43,182 nucleotides of DNA from positions 1 through 43,182 of the IMG/VR virus record IMGVR_UViG_3300049482_000028, one strand, 5' to 3'. This stretch comes from a virus. Positions 1 through 7,558 of this stretch are shown here, in pieces; the stretch's first letter is position 1; the number at the start of each line of letters is the position of its first letter. The notes beneath the pieces were generated by a model. That model saw only the letters and a program-made list of their open reading frames with translations, was not told the origin of the DNA and searched no databases. Made by a program: the position numbers and the translations under genes.

Positions 1-1
1 T

Positions 2-268
2 GGTAGCACTGACCTTGCAACAATTTTAGTAGACATACAAGCAAGTGGGCCTGATGGTGTTACGCACTTCGACGCCGCTACAGTGCTTGTGGACTTTACC
101 ATTACCTATTGCGAAACGTACTACACCGTGCCGAAACCTTATTTTGTAGGTGTGATCGATAACAAGTGGACAGCTACATATGGCACTAAGTGGACAGTTG
201 TTGGGGACAACAAATGGGATGGTTGGGCTGATAGTACTAACATTGACGCAGATACGGTGTGCGTCTAA
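2..268 (+). CDS. C-terminal end of a 20-residue-repeat minor structural protein (5' truncated)
   Basis: The reading frame is open from base 2 to the TAA at 266-268, so the start lies outside the window. The visible part begins with two copies of the repeat seen in the 581-aa protein at 2566-4311 (DLATILVDIQASG and FDAATVLVDFTITYCE). It ends in a Trp/Lys-rich tail (KWTATYGTKWTVVGDNKW). The tail resembles the VSRW-type endings of the other two repeat proteins. It is probably a virion fibre or decoration protein exposed on the particle. The function is inferred only from the repeats and from lying among structural genes. Confidence 0.7.
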   Translation, partial: GSTDLATILVDIQASGPDGVTHFDAATVLVDFTITYCETYYTVPKPYFVGVIDNKWTATYGTKWTVVGDNKWDGWADSTNIDADTVCV

Positions 269-284
269 CATGAAGGGACATTAA

Positions 285-761
285 ATGGCTGCACCTGTAT
301 ATACAGTATCGGCTGGTGCAGACGTTGCACTTGTCGCTGCTACAGCAAAAACAGTTTTGGGTGCCCGTGCTGGCGCTTCGTTTTCACTACTACTTAAGAT
401 GCTTTCGTTAGGCTTCGACCAGAGCGGTGCATCAGCGCCTACAAATGAACCTGTAGTAGTTGAGTTATGTACGTGTACGTTCGCTACAAACGCACCGGGC
501 ACCGCTAGCACATCTGAAACACCGACTCAGTGGTCAGGGCGTGTGTTGACTCATGGTACTACTTGTGCCTCTAGCTGGTCTACCGAACCAACAGCAATAA
601 CGGTTATTGATGAATTCACCTGTCACCCACAGTCAGGTTACAAAGAGTACTTCCCACTAGGTGATGAACCTGACACAGCACTAAATGATGGTTTCATTAT
701 CAGGCTAACTGCGCCTAACGCTGTTAACGTGCGACCGACAATGCGGTTTGCTCGATGCTAG
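285..761 (+). CDS. Hypothetical structural protein, 158 aa
   Basis: The ATG follows AAGGGAC by a few bases and the frame is uninterrupted to 761. The protein is rich in Ala, Thr and Val and poor in charge, without a signal peptide, as is usual for a beta-rich virion protein. It has 6 cysteines spread over the chain. It sits between repeat-containing fibre genes and overlaps the next gene by 7 bases. No family is recognised; a role in the tail tip or capsid surface is inferred from position only. Confidence 0.65.
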   Translation: MAAPVYTVSAGADVALVAATAKTVLGARAGASFSLLLKMLSLGFDQSGASAPTNEPVVVELCTCTFATNAPGTASTSETPTQWSGRVLTHGTTCASSWSTEPTAITVIDEFTCHPQSGYKEYFPLGDEPDTALNDGFIIRLTAPNAVNVRPTMRFARC

Positions 762-1258
762 GTTGGTTTGTAGTGCCGTATACAAGGCGTAACCCCGGTG
801 AGGTACCGCCAGAACGCTATTGCGCGATGGACGATTTCACTGCTGCTATTCGTGCTGACGGTGGCGATTGGGACGAAACTGAAGTGCTTGGCGATAAGGC
901 GCTTGTGAAAGTACGTGCATCAGCAGCTACACTAACAGCTATATCTAACGCAGCTGGGTTTTTCACGATCCCGTCCAAGTGGATCGAAATGCAAGACAAT
1001 TTATCTAACATGACGGCGGGGGAGCGTAATCAGTTGTCTAATGCCATATTGTCTTTGGGATACACACAGGCGGAACTTGACGCGGCAATGGGTAACACAC
1101 TTGCATTATGGCAAACTCACGTACTCGGTGACCTGTTGATCATGGCGTCCACACGCCGGTTGAAACCACGGTACGACCAGCCGACTGATTCGATCGTGTG
1201 TGATGGTGTAGTGCAGCCTGTGAAGGACGTTAATCTCGTGGCTAGCAAGGTGACGTAG
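755..1258 (+). CDS. Hypothetical phage protein, 167 aa
   Basis: It starts at an ATG overlapping the previous gene by 7 bases and ends one base before the next start, consistent with translational coupling. The first 15 residues are hydrophobic/aromatic (WFVVPYTRR); the rest is a mixed alpha/beta soluble protein. A segment near residues 70-110 (IPSKWIEMQDNLSNMTAGER) looks like a helical linker. Proteins like this occur among minor virion proteins of actinobacteriophages, but no named domain is recognised. The ribosome binding site is weak, fitting coupling to the upstream gene. Confidence 0.6.
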   Translation: MLGWFVVPYTRRNPGEVPPERYCAMDDFTAAIRADGGDWDETEVLGDKALVKVRASAATLTAISNAAGFFTIPSKWIEMQDNLSNMTAGERNQLSNAILSLGYTQAELDAAMGNTLALWQTHVLGDLLIMASTRRLKPRYDQPTDSIVCDGVVQPVKDVNLVASKVT

Positions 1259-1259
1259 C

Positions 1260-1862
1260 GTGAGTTTTCCGACCACAGGCATCCTCGACGATTTCAATCG
1301 TGCGAACGAAGGCCCGCCTCCGTCCGCGTCGTGGTCAAACCAGATTTTCGGGACAGAGACAGGAACTATGGCAGTCGTCTCTAACACTCTCCAGAAAACG
1401 GGTGGTGCGGCTGGGTCTTGCTGGTGGAACGTATCCACGTTTGGCCCGGATTCTGAGGTGTATATCACGGCCACGACAGCGGGTGCCCAACGTGTTTATC
1501 TGTGGGCGCGTTTACAGTCGCCTGGGTCAGCGGCGGCGGACGGGTACTGCTTGTCGGGTCGTGGTTCATTCGACTTCGACGTTTCTCGTGTGGACAACAC
1601 CGTTTTCACTAATTTGGGCGCTGCCATTGCTGGAAACGTTGATTCCGGCGACGTTATCGGATCTTCCGTTGTTGGCGACGTGATTTCTGTCTACAAGAAC
1701 GGGGCGGCGTTAGACACTCGTTCGGATGCAACATACGCTGGCGCGGGAAGCATAGGAGTTAGGTACGACTCGTCCGATTGGATATGCGACGATTTCGGTG
1801 GTGGCACCGTCGTCGCGGCTTTAACTACCCCTGTTTACATTCAACCCGTTAGGATTTACTAG
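1260..1862 (+). CDS. LamG/concanavalin-like minor structural protein, 200 aa
   Basis: It has a GTG start one base after the preceding stop, and its end overlaps the next GTG. The N-terminal pattern ILDDFNRANEGPPP...SWSN and later GDVISVYKNGAAL and IGVRYDSSDWICDDFGGG are typical of concanavalin/LamG-like jelly-roll domains in phage structural proteins (family resemblance from memory). Such domains usually bind carbohydrate, so an adhesin or fibre role is inferred. Its bases look more GC-rich than the neighbouring repeat gene, suggesting exchange as a module. Confidence 0.65.
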   Translation: MSFPTTGILDDFNRANEGPPPSASWSNQIFGTETGTMAVVSNTLQKTGGAAGSCWWNVSTFGPDSEVYITATTAGAQRVYLWARLQSPGSAAADGYCLSGRGSFDFDVSRVDNTVFTNLGAAIAGNVDSGDVIGSSVVGDVISVYKNGAALDTRSDATYAGAGSIGVRYDSSDWICDDFGGGTVVAALTTPVYIQPVRIY

Positions 1863-2572
1863 TGGCTGCGTGGCAAGCTAGCGGTACGTTACTAGGAGCA
1901 TTGACGACGGCAGACGTTACGCCCGTTATACCGACACACGCTATCGATGACATTCTCATTTGCATTACAGCGAATCGTGTTGTCACGAATACATGCAGCA
2001 CACCTAGTGGTTGGACACTATTGCACGGCCCTATCGATACAACAGCGTGGCGATCATATGTTTTTTACAAACGCGCTGCTAGCGCAAGCGAAACAAACCC
2101 ACTATGCGACTGGACAGCAACATCGGCAGATAAATATGCGCAGGTGCATACGATCCGCAACACAATTAAGACAGGATCACCTTTTGCTGCATCCGTATTG
2201 TCAGCGGGAACAGCAGATCCTGGTATCGCCACAGGAGTAACGTCAACACTAAACGGGCAGTTAATCGTTAACGTTGGTATTGGGGCAGATAACCTTTCTG
2301 GATCAATGACAGACGTTACTGGTACTGATCCTACCACATTTACGAATAGGCACTACAGTACTATCACTACGGGAGCCGATGCTAACGGGTGGTTTTATAC
2401 GGCTGTACGTGCTACTGCTGGCGCTACAGGTACTATCAGTAATAACTTCGCTGCTGCACCGACAGCGTGGGGTGTGTTTGTCGCGGCGATACTAGATGAG
2501 CCTAATCTAGAGTTCATTGCTAAACCGCAAATTTATCCCGGCGTTCCAGTACAAGATAGGAGTCGTTGGTAG
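1862..2572 (+). CDS. Minor structural / tail-fibre-like protein, 236 aa
   Basis: The GTG start overlaps the previous stop by one base. The protein is beta-rich and Thr/Ala-rich, with the pattern TPSGWTLLHGP...WRSYVFYKRA...SETNPLCDWTATSADKYA. I associate this pattern with a recurrent phage structural family of unknown fold that sits next to fibres. The C-terminus (IYPGVPVQDRSRW) resembles short membrane- or partner-docking tails seen in this gene cluster. It overlaps the next GTG by 7 bases. Function is inferred, not shown. Confidence 0.6.
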   Translation: MAAWQASGTLLGALTTADVTPVIPTHAIDDILICITANRVVTNTCSTPSGWTLLHGPIDTTAWRSYVFYKRAASASETNPLCDWTATSADKYAQVHTIRNTIKTGSPFAASVLSAGTADPGIATGVTSTLNGQLIVNVGIGADNLSGSMTDVTGTDPTTFTNRHYSTITTGADANGWFYTAVRATAGATGTISNNFAAAPTAWGVFVAAILDEPNLEFIAKPQIYPGVPVQDRSRW

Positions 2573-4311
2573 TGGCTCGTTGGAAACGCGCTAATACACA
2601 AAATCCTTTCTGGTATTCAGGTGGTATATACGCACCCGAACCTGTTGTTACTAGTGACTACCTAGACAGTGCTACGATCCTTGTAGACATTCAGGTGAGC
2701 GCAAGCGTTGACGTAGCTGACTACGTAGACAGCGCGACTGTGCTGATTGACATTCAGCTTAGTGCTACTGACGTAGCTGATTTCGTTGACACAGCGGCTC
2801 CTTATGTCGATATCCAACTTAGCAGCGCAGACAACCGCGAAGTACTTGAAAGCGGTATTGTCCCCGTATTGATAACGCCTAGTAGTGTTGACGTACTAGA
2901 CGCCATCGATACTGCAACCGTACTAGTAGACATACAACTGAGCGCGGTTGAGGAATTCTCATACAGTGACCTAGCAACGGCAACAGTTGTTATTACACCG
3001 TCTAGTAGCGACACCGCACAATACGTCGAAACAACCACAGTGCTAGTGGATATTCAAACGAGCGCCACAGAAGAGTACACGCGCTTTGATGCCGCTACTG
3101 TTCCTGTATTAATTAGCATCGTTACAACGGACACTGCGCAATTCGTTGACGCTGCTACGGGCACCGTTGTTGTAACAGTAACGAGTGCCGACACAGCACA
3201 ATACGTTGATAGCGCCACACCATACGTTGACATTCAACTTAGTAGTACGGAGGAACATACTACTTATGACGTTGCAACCGTATCAACACTTATCACTGTT
3301 ACCGCAGTTGAAAACGCACAGTTCGTCGATGCCGCTACAACAAATGTACTTATTTCAGTTACCAGTGTTGAGGAATACACAAGATTCGACGCGGCAACCG
3401 TTAGTGTTTTGGTCACGCCAAGCTCGGCAGACACAGCACAATATGTCGAAAGCGCAACTACTACTGTTCTAATCGGCGTAACCAGCGCAGAAGATCACAG
3501 TACCTACGATACCGCTACAGTACTAGTAGATCTACAACTCAGCAGTGTTGATGTAGCTGACTTCGTAGATTCTACTACCGTACTAGTGGATATTCAAACG
3601 AGCGCCACAGAAGATCGCACTTCTACCGATGCTAACACCGTACCCGTACTGGTAACACCTAGCAGTTCTGATACTGCACAGTACATTGAGGCCAGTGAGT
3701 GCTACGTCGATATACAGTGCAGCGGCACCGACGTTTATACACCGCCTGCTGGTAACTATGTCGATGCCGCTACTATCCCTGTGGTGATTTCGATCACAGG
3801 TGCCGACATCGCCGACTTTGTTGAAACAGCGACGATATATGAAGTACTAACACCTATCGGCAATGAGGAGTATACAAGGCTTGATAGTGCGACCTGCTAT
3901 GTAGATATCACTTGTACTTCCGTTGAAGTTGCAGCCTACGTAGATAGTGCCGTCGCATCCGTAACAGTTAGTATCAGCACAACGGACACAGCACAGTTTG
4001 TTGATGTAGCGGAATGCTACATCGACATTCAAGTCACCACAGTAGAAAACACGGCAGCAGTAGATGTTGGTACGATCGGCGTAGTAATTACGCCTAGTGC
4101 TACCGATACCGCAGACTACGTAGAGAATGCTACGATTTATGTTGACATTGATTGTAGTGGCGTCGAAATAATCATAATTGTTTATTACGACGCCGACACA
4201 GTTCCGATTACGTTTACCATCACGTCCGTTGAATTTCTGGTACCATCTATTCAGCCTGAGTTGGAATTCAGTAGCATGGTTTCCCGATGGATTGTGAAGT
4301 GGGATCTATGA
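2566..4311 (+). CDS. 581-aa protein of 26 tandem 20-residue repeats (fibre/decoration)
   Basis: It has a GTG start overlapping the upstream gene by 7 bases. After about 30 residues (KRANTQNPFWYSGG) the chain is 26 consecutive repeats of about 20 residues. Two types are mixed irregularly: one like YVDSATVLVDIQLSATDVAD and one like RFDAATVPVLITPSSSDTAQ. Each holds a hydrophobic strand flanked by Asp and Ser/Thr turns, the pattern of an extended beta fibre or solenoid. Repeats 18 and 25 carry short insertions. The end is SSMVSRWIVKWDL. DNA copies have diverged in codons, so the array is old or selected at protein level. It is probably a tail or head fibre; no named family is recognised. Confidence 0.75.
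   Translation: MVVARWKRANTQNPFWYSGGIYAPEPVVTSDYLDSATILVDIQVSASVDVADYVDSATVLIDIQLSATDVADFVDTAAPYVDIQLSSADNREVLESGIVPVLITPSSVDVLDAIDTATVLVDIQLSAVEEFSYSDLATATVVITPSSSDTAQYVETTTVLVDIQTSATEEYTRFDAATVPVLISIVTTDTAQFVDAATGTVVVTVTSADTAQYVDSATPYVDIQLSSTEEHTTYDVATVSTLITVTAVENAQFVDAATTNVLISVTSVEEYTRFDAATVSVLVTPSSADTAQYVESATTTVLIGVTSAEDHSTYDTATVLVDLQLSSVDVADFVDSTTVLVDIQTSATEDRTSTDANTVPVLVTPSSSDTAQYIEASECYVDIQCSGTDVYTPPAGNYVDAATIPVVISITGADIADFVETATIYEVLTPIGNEEYTRLDSATCYVDITCTSVEVAAYVDSAVASVTVSISTTDTAQFVDVAECYIDIQVTTVENTAAVDVGTIGVVITPSATDTADYVENATIYVDIDCSGVEIIIIVYYDADTVPITFTITSVEFLVPSIQPELEFSSMVSRWIVKWDL
2646..4232 (+). repeat. Tandem array with 60-bp (20-codon) period, about 26 units
   Basis: The period is visible in translation as repeated Tyr/Phe-Val-Asp...Ala-Thr...Val-Leu-Val/Ile-Asp-Ile blocks every 20 residues. 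Recurrent DNA words such as GACACAGCACAATA and GTAGACATTCA occur at 60-bp or 120-bp intervals. Units are imperfect at the nucleotide level. Confidence 0.8.
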
Positions 4312-4469
4312 ATTACGTAGATGCAGACACAGTAGTTATAACGGTCACAGTTAGTGCTTACGAATACGCTACCCCCTACACTTTCTACAAGTTGTCTTTT
4401 CTTAATGTAGTATCTCGCTGGAAGGTTACTTTGATCGGACGAAAACACCCAAACATTTTAGGGGGCTAG
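4308..4469 (+). CDS. Small single-repeat paralogue of the repeat protein, 53 aa
   Basis: The ATG at 4308 overlaps the upstream stop as ATGA, a classical coupled start. The product has one copy of the 20-residue repeat (YVDADTVVITVTVSAYEY). It then has a tail LSFLNVVSRWKV that matches the end of the 581-aa protein (LEFSSMVSRWIVKW). It therefore looks like an independent end-module of the same fibre system, or the remnant of a duplication that fell out of frame. It stops one base before the next gene. Confidence 0.6.
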   Translation: MNYVDADTVVITVTVSAYEYATPYTFYKLSFLNVVSRWKVTLIGRKHPNILGG

Positions 4470-4470
4470 C

Positions 4471-4767
4471 ATGGAAACACTCGTATCAGGGACAATTGAA
4501 ACCCTCGTTATCAAGGTCGTGGATCGTAAGGGGGCGCTGACTGATTTGTCGGTGGTCACACCACTGTACGACGTACTTGATAAGGACGACGTATACAAGA
4601 TGACTTCGCAGGCTGTTAATGCAGACGGTCTTAAGGCGTATTGTCTAATCGACACAACCGCTGGCGGCAATTGGGCGAGCGGGATTTATCGCCTTTACCT
4701 TAAGTTCTCGACAGCACCAGAAGTACCCGTACATGGACCATTCCCCTTTAGGGTTGAGGTACGTTAA
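4471..4767 (+). CDS. Small Ig-like/beta-sandwich structural protein, 98 aa
   Basis: The ATG follows TTAGGGGGCTAGC. The protein is a predicted beta sandwich: VIKVVDRKGALTDLS early and GIYRLYLKFSTAPEVPVHGPFPFRV late. The latter aligns with YRLFVKFTVGTETPRLGPFNIQI in the 103-aa protein at 21124-21435, so the two are paralogues placed on either side of the head-tail block. Such small domains often decorate fibres or baseplates. It overlaps the terminase start by one base. Confidence 0.65.
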   Translation: METLVSGTIETLVIKVVDRKGALTDLSVVTPLYDVLDKDDVYKMTSQAVNADGLKAYCLIDTTAGGNWASGIYRLYLKFSTAPEVPVHGPFPFRVEVR

Positions 4768-6149
4768 TGCGTAAAGAACCTATCATCGATAGAAAGGAGC
4801 TATTCGAGCGCATCGGATACCATCCACACAGTGAAGCACAGGCTTCGATCCATACGAGTGATGCGCGATTCCGCATCCCCACCTGTGGTCGCCGTTTCGG
4901 AAAGTCGTTGAGCGCGGGTCACGAGATGACGGCATATATGTTCACACCAGATAGTCGCTATTGGATTTGCGCTCCTTCGTATCGTCTAGGGGAAAAGGAG
5001 TTTCGTGTCGTACACGACGATCTCATTCGCAAGTTGGGATTGCGATCAAAGGTCAAAGCGTCCTATAACACGCAACAAGGCCAAATGCGCTTGGAAATTC
5101 CCGCGTGGAATACGGTACTGGAAGTGGTGTCAGCCGAAAGAACCGACAGCCTCGTAGGTGAAGGTCTTGACGGAGTAATTATGTCAGAGGCCGCCTTACA
5201 CAAAGCCTCAACATGGAGTATGTATATTGAACCAGCATTATCAGATAAACGTGGATGGGCGATCTTTCCTTCTACCCCGCGAGGTTTCAACTGGTATCAA
5301 GGTCTTTGGCAAATGGGCCAAGATCCAAAGTTTACGGATTATGCATCTTGGAAATTTCCTACCTGGACGAACACAGCGATGTTCCCTGGTGGTAGAGAAG
5401 ATCCAGAGATACAGCGTCTTGAGTCCATTGTCAGTAAGCAATATTTCCTCCAAGAGTATGCAGCAGACTTCACAGCTTTTGAAGGACAGATATACGAAGA
5501 TTTCGATCCAGCCCATCATGTAAAGGATATTACGTATAACCCACAGTGGAAGAACTTTTGGGTATTCGACTTTGGATTCGTTGATCCATTAGTGTGTCTT
5601 GATGTCATGGTCGATCCAGACGATAATGTTTACGTGTGGAGAGAATACCAAGTTAGTTATCTCTCTACGTGGGAACATGGTAACGTAATTAAGAATCGCA
5701 AGAACCCTGAAGGGTTCCATGTTAATGCTATGTTTGGCGATCCACGTGGTGCTGACGGTATCGCAACTCTTAACCTTATCTTAGGGCATGTTCAGGCTAA
5801 TGCTGTGGGATGGGGCTTAGGTGTAGAAGCTGTGCGCCAGGGGCTAAAGCTACAGCCTAATGGCTCGCCTAAGCTGTTTATCGATCGTTCGTGTGTTAAC
5901 CTGATTAGGCAAATGGAGCAACTAAGGTACGCGACCACAAAGGAAGGCAAGAACAGTACCGAAAAGCAGCACGATTATGACGATCACGGACCTGACGCCT
6001 TAAGGTACTTTTATAGCGAATACTTCGTATTGCGTAGCGGCCAGGGCAGCTTGGCAGACGTATATGGTGGGCAGCGGCAGGGAAGTGAAGCGGCTACGTT
6101 TTTCCAGAATCATCAGTTCATTAAGAGCGAATTACTAGGTAAGGTATAA
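4767..6149 (+). CDS. terL: Terminase large subunit (460 aa)
   Basis: This is the packaging motor: it cuts concatemeric DNA and pumps it into the prohead through the portal. The Walker A motif is GRRFGKS (residues 41-47). A Walker B-like strand with catalytic Glu is GVIMSE (136-141). The C-terminal RNase H-fold nuclease shows Asp at DFGFVDP (268), GDPRG (325) and DHGPDALRYF (406/410). Length is normal for the family. No small terminase is recognised immediately upstream, where the small beta protein at 4471 sits instead. The portal start follows directly. Confidence 0.95.
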   Translation: MRKEPIIDRKELFERIGYHPHSEAQASIHTSDARFRIPTCGRRFGKSLSAGHEMTAYMFTPDSRYWICAPSYRLGEKEFRVVHDDLIRKLGLRSKVKASYNTQQGQMRLEIPAWNTVLEVVSAERTDSLVGEGLDGVIMSEAALHKASTWSMYIEPALSDKRGWAIFPSTPRGFNWYQGLWQMGQDPKFTDYASWKFPTWTNTAMFPGGREDPEIQRLESIVSKQYFLQEYAADFTAFEGQIYEDFDPAHHVKDITYNPQWKNFWVFDFGFVDPLVCLDVMVDPDDNVYVWREYQVSYLSTWEHGNVIKNRKNPEGFHVNAMFGDPRGADGIATLNLILGHVQANAVGWGLGVEAVRQGLKLQPNGSPKLFIDRSCVNLIRQMEQLRYATTKEGKNSTEKQHDYDDHGPDALRYFYSEYFVLRSGQGSLADVYGGQRQGSEAATFFQNHQFIKSELLGKV

Positions 6150-7550
6150 ATGGCTCTATTCAACAGAAAACCCAAAGTGTTCGCAGATCCGCCTAATCCG
6201 CGTGCTTTGACCACTGGAACTAGTATGGCTGCTAAGGGCGCTATACCTGTTGATAAGAGCGCACTCACAGAAGTAGGTTCATCCAAGCCTGTTGCGCTAC
6301 GTGATGTTGTAGCTGCGGTCGGCACTCGGACACAAGCACAGAACGTTTACAGCCAAATGGCTAATGATGCCGCTGTGGACGTTTCGTTACGTGCAGGCAA
6401 GACGCCGGTTCTAGGAGCTACGTGGTTCGTCCAGCCTGCGAGTGCTAGTCCAGAAGATATCGACATTGCCGACTTCATTAATTATAATTTGCTTGAAGGG
6501 CAATCAGCGCCGTTTTTGAACGTGCTAGAAGATATTCTGCGTATGTACGAATCTGGCTTCTCTGTGATTGAACCAGTATACGAGCAACGAGAATGGGTAT
6601 CTTCACGTAAGGGGGCTAACCGTCGTAACTATACAATGCTGAAGAAGTTAGCTCCGCGTCCATCCAGTACGATTAAGGAATTCGTTTACGATGCTAACGG
6701 TGGTCCCGTCTCAATCATTCAAAATGCGATTGATGACAAAGGCAAAGTCGCAGAAGTAACAATTCCGATTGAAAAGGCGATTGTTTTTACGTTCAATAGG
6801 CAGGGCGGCAATCTTGAAGGCAAATCGCTTCTTCGCACCGCGTATCGACACTGGTTCTACAAGGACCACTTCTACAAGATTGATGCAATCCAGAAGGAAC
6901 GGCATGGTACTGGTATCCCGTTCGTTTCGCTACCTGCGGGATATGATCCAGAAGATAAAGCTGCTGCATTTGAATTAGTACGTAATATCCGTACTAACGA
7001 GAGTGCCGGTTTTGTTATTCCTCCTGGGTATGAGATGGGATTCAAGAAGCCCGAGGGCGAACTCGTCAATGTTCTGTCCAGTATCGAACATCATAACGGA
7101 ATGATTATGATGAACGTAATGGTACAGTTCCTACTGATGGGCATTCAAGAATCCGGTGGCGGCGGTCGTGCAACATCAGGTTCACAGCAAAATATGTATG
7201 AGAAATCGCTTCGCCATGTAGCGAATTCAATCTGCCAATACATCAACCTGTATTTAGTACCACGACTCGTCGCCTACAATTTTGTTACTGACAAATTTCC
7301 CACACTGCAAGTTCGTAATATTGGTGAGGGAAAAGACTTGCAGATGTGGGCTTCTGCAATGTCTAATTTGGTTAATACGCGAGCTATCACAGTCGATGAT
7401 GATACGGAACAGTGGATCAGACAACAGATCGATGCTCCATTGAAGTTAGGCCCACGTCCTCCTGATCCTGATGAAGTTGCGGTACCACAAAAAGGTGATG
7501 TTAAGGGCGAAAAGACAGGTAATATCCCTAAGACGAATGACCCAGGATAG
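6150..7550 (+). CDS. Portal protein, Mu gp29/DUF935-like (466 aa)
   Basis: This is the dodecameric ring at the packaging vertex and the site of terminase and connector docking. The ATG comes immediately after the terminase stop. Recognisable segments are VSLRAGKTPVLGATWFVQPA (near 80-100), a helical block around ILRMYESGFSVIEPVYE, FTFNRQGGNLEGKSLLRTAY and RHGTGIPFVSLPAGYDPEDK. These fit DUF935 (Mu gp29-like) portals. The C-terminal tail (PPDPDEVAVPQKGD...) is Pro/charged and likely flexible. Position between terminase and protease supports the call. Confidence 0.85.
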   Translation: MALFNRKPKVFADPPNPRALTTGTSMAAKGAIPVDKSALTEVGSSKPVALRDVVAAVGTRTQAQNVYSQMANDAAVDVSLRAGKTPVLGATWFVQPASASPEDIDIADFINYNLLEGQSAPFLNVLEDILRMYESGFSVIEPVYEQREWVSSRKGANRRNYTMLKKLAPRPSSTIKEFVYDANGGPVSIIQNAIDDKGKVAEVTIPIEKAIVFTFNRQGGNLEGKSLLRTAYRHWFYKDHFYKIDAIQKERHGTGIPFVSLPAGYDPEDKAAAFELVRNIRTNESAGFVIPPGYEMGFKKPEGELVNVLSSIEHHNGMIMMNVMVQFLLMGIQESGGGGRATSGSQQNMYEKSLRHVANSICQYINLYLVPRLVAYNFVTDKFPTLQVRNIGEGKDLQMWASAMSNLVNTRAITVDDDTEQWIRQQIDAPLKLGPRPPDPDEVAVPQKGDVKGEKTGNIPKTNDPG

Positions 7551-7558
7551 GGGGTGAA

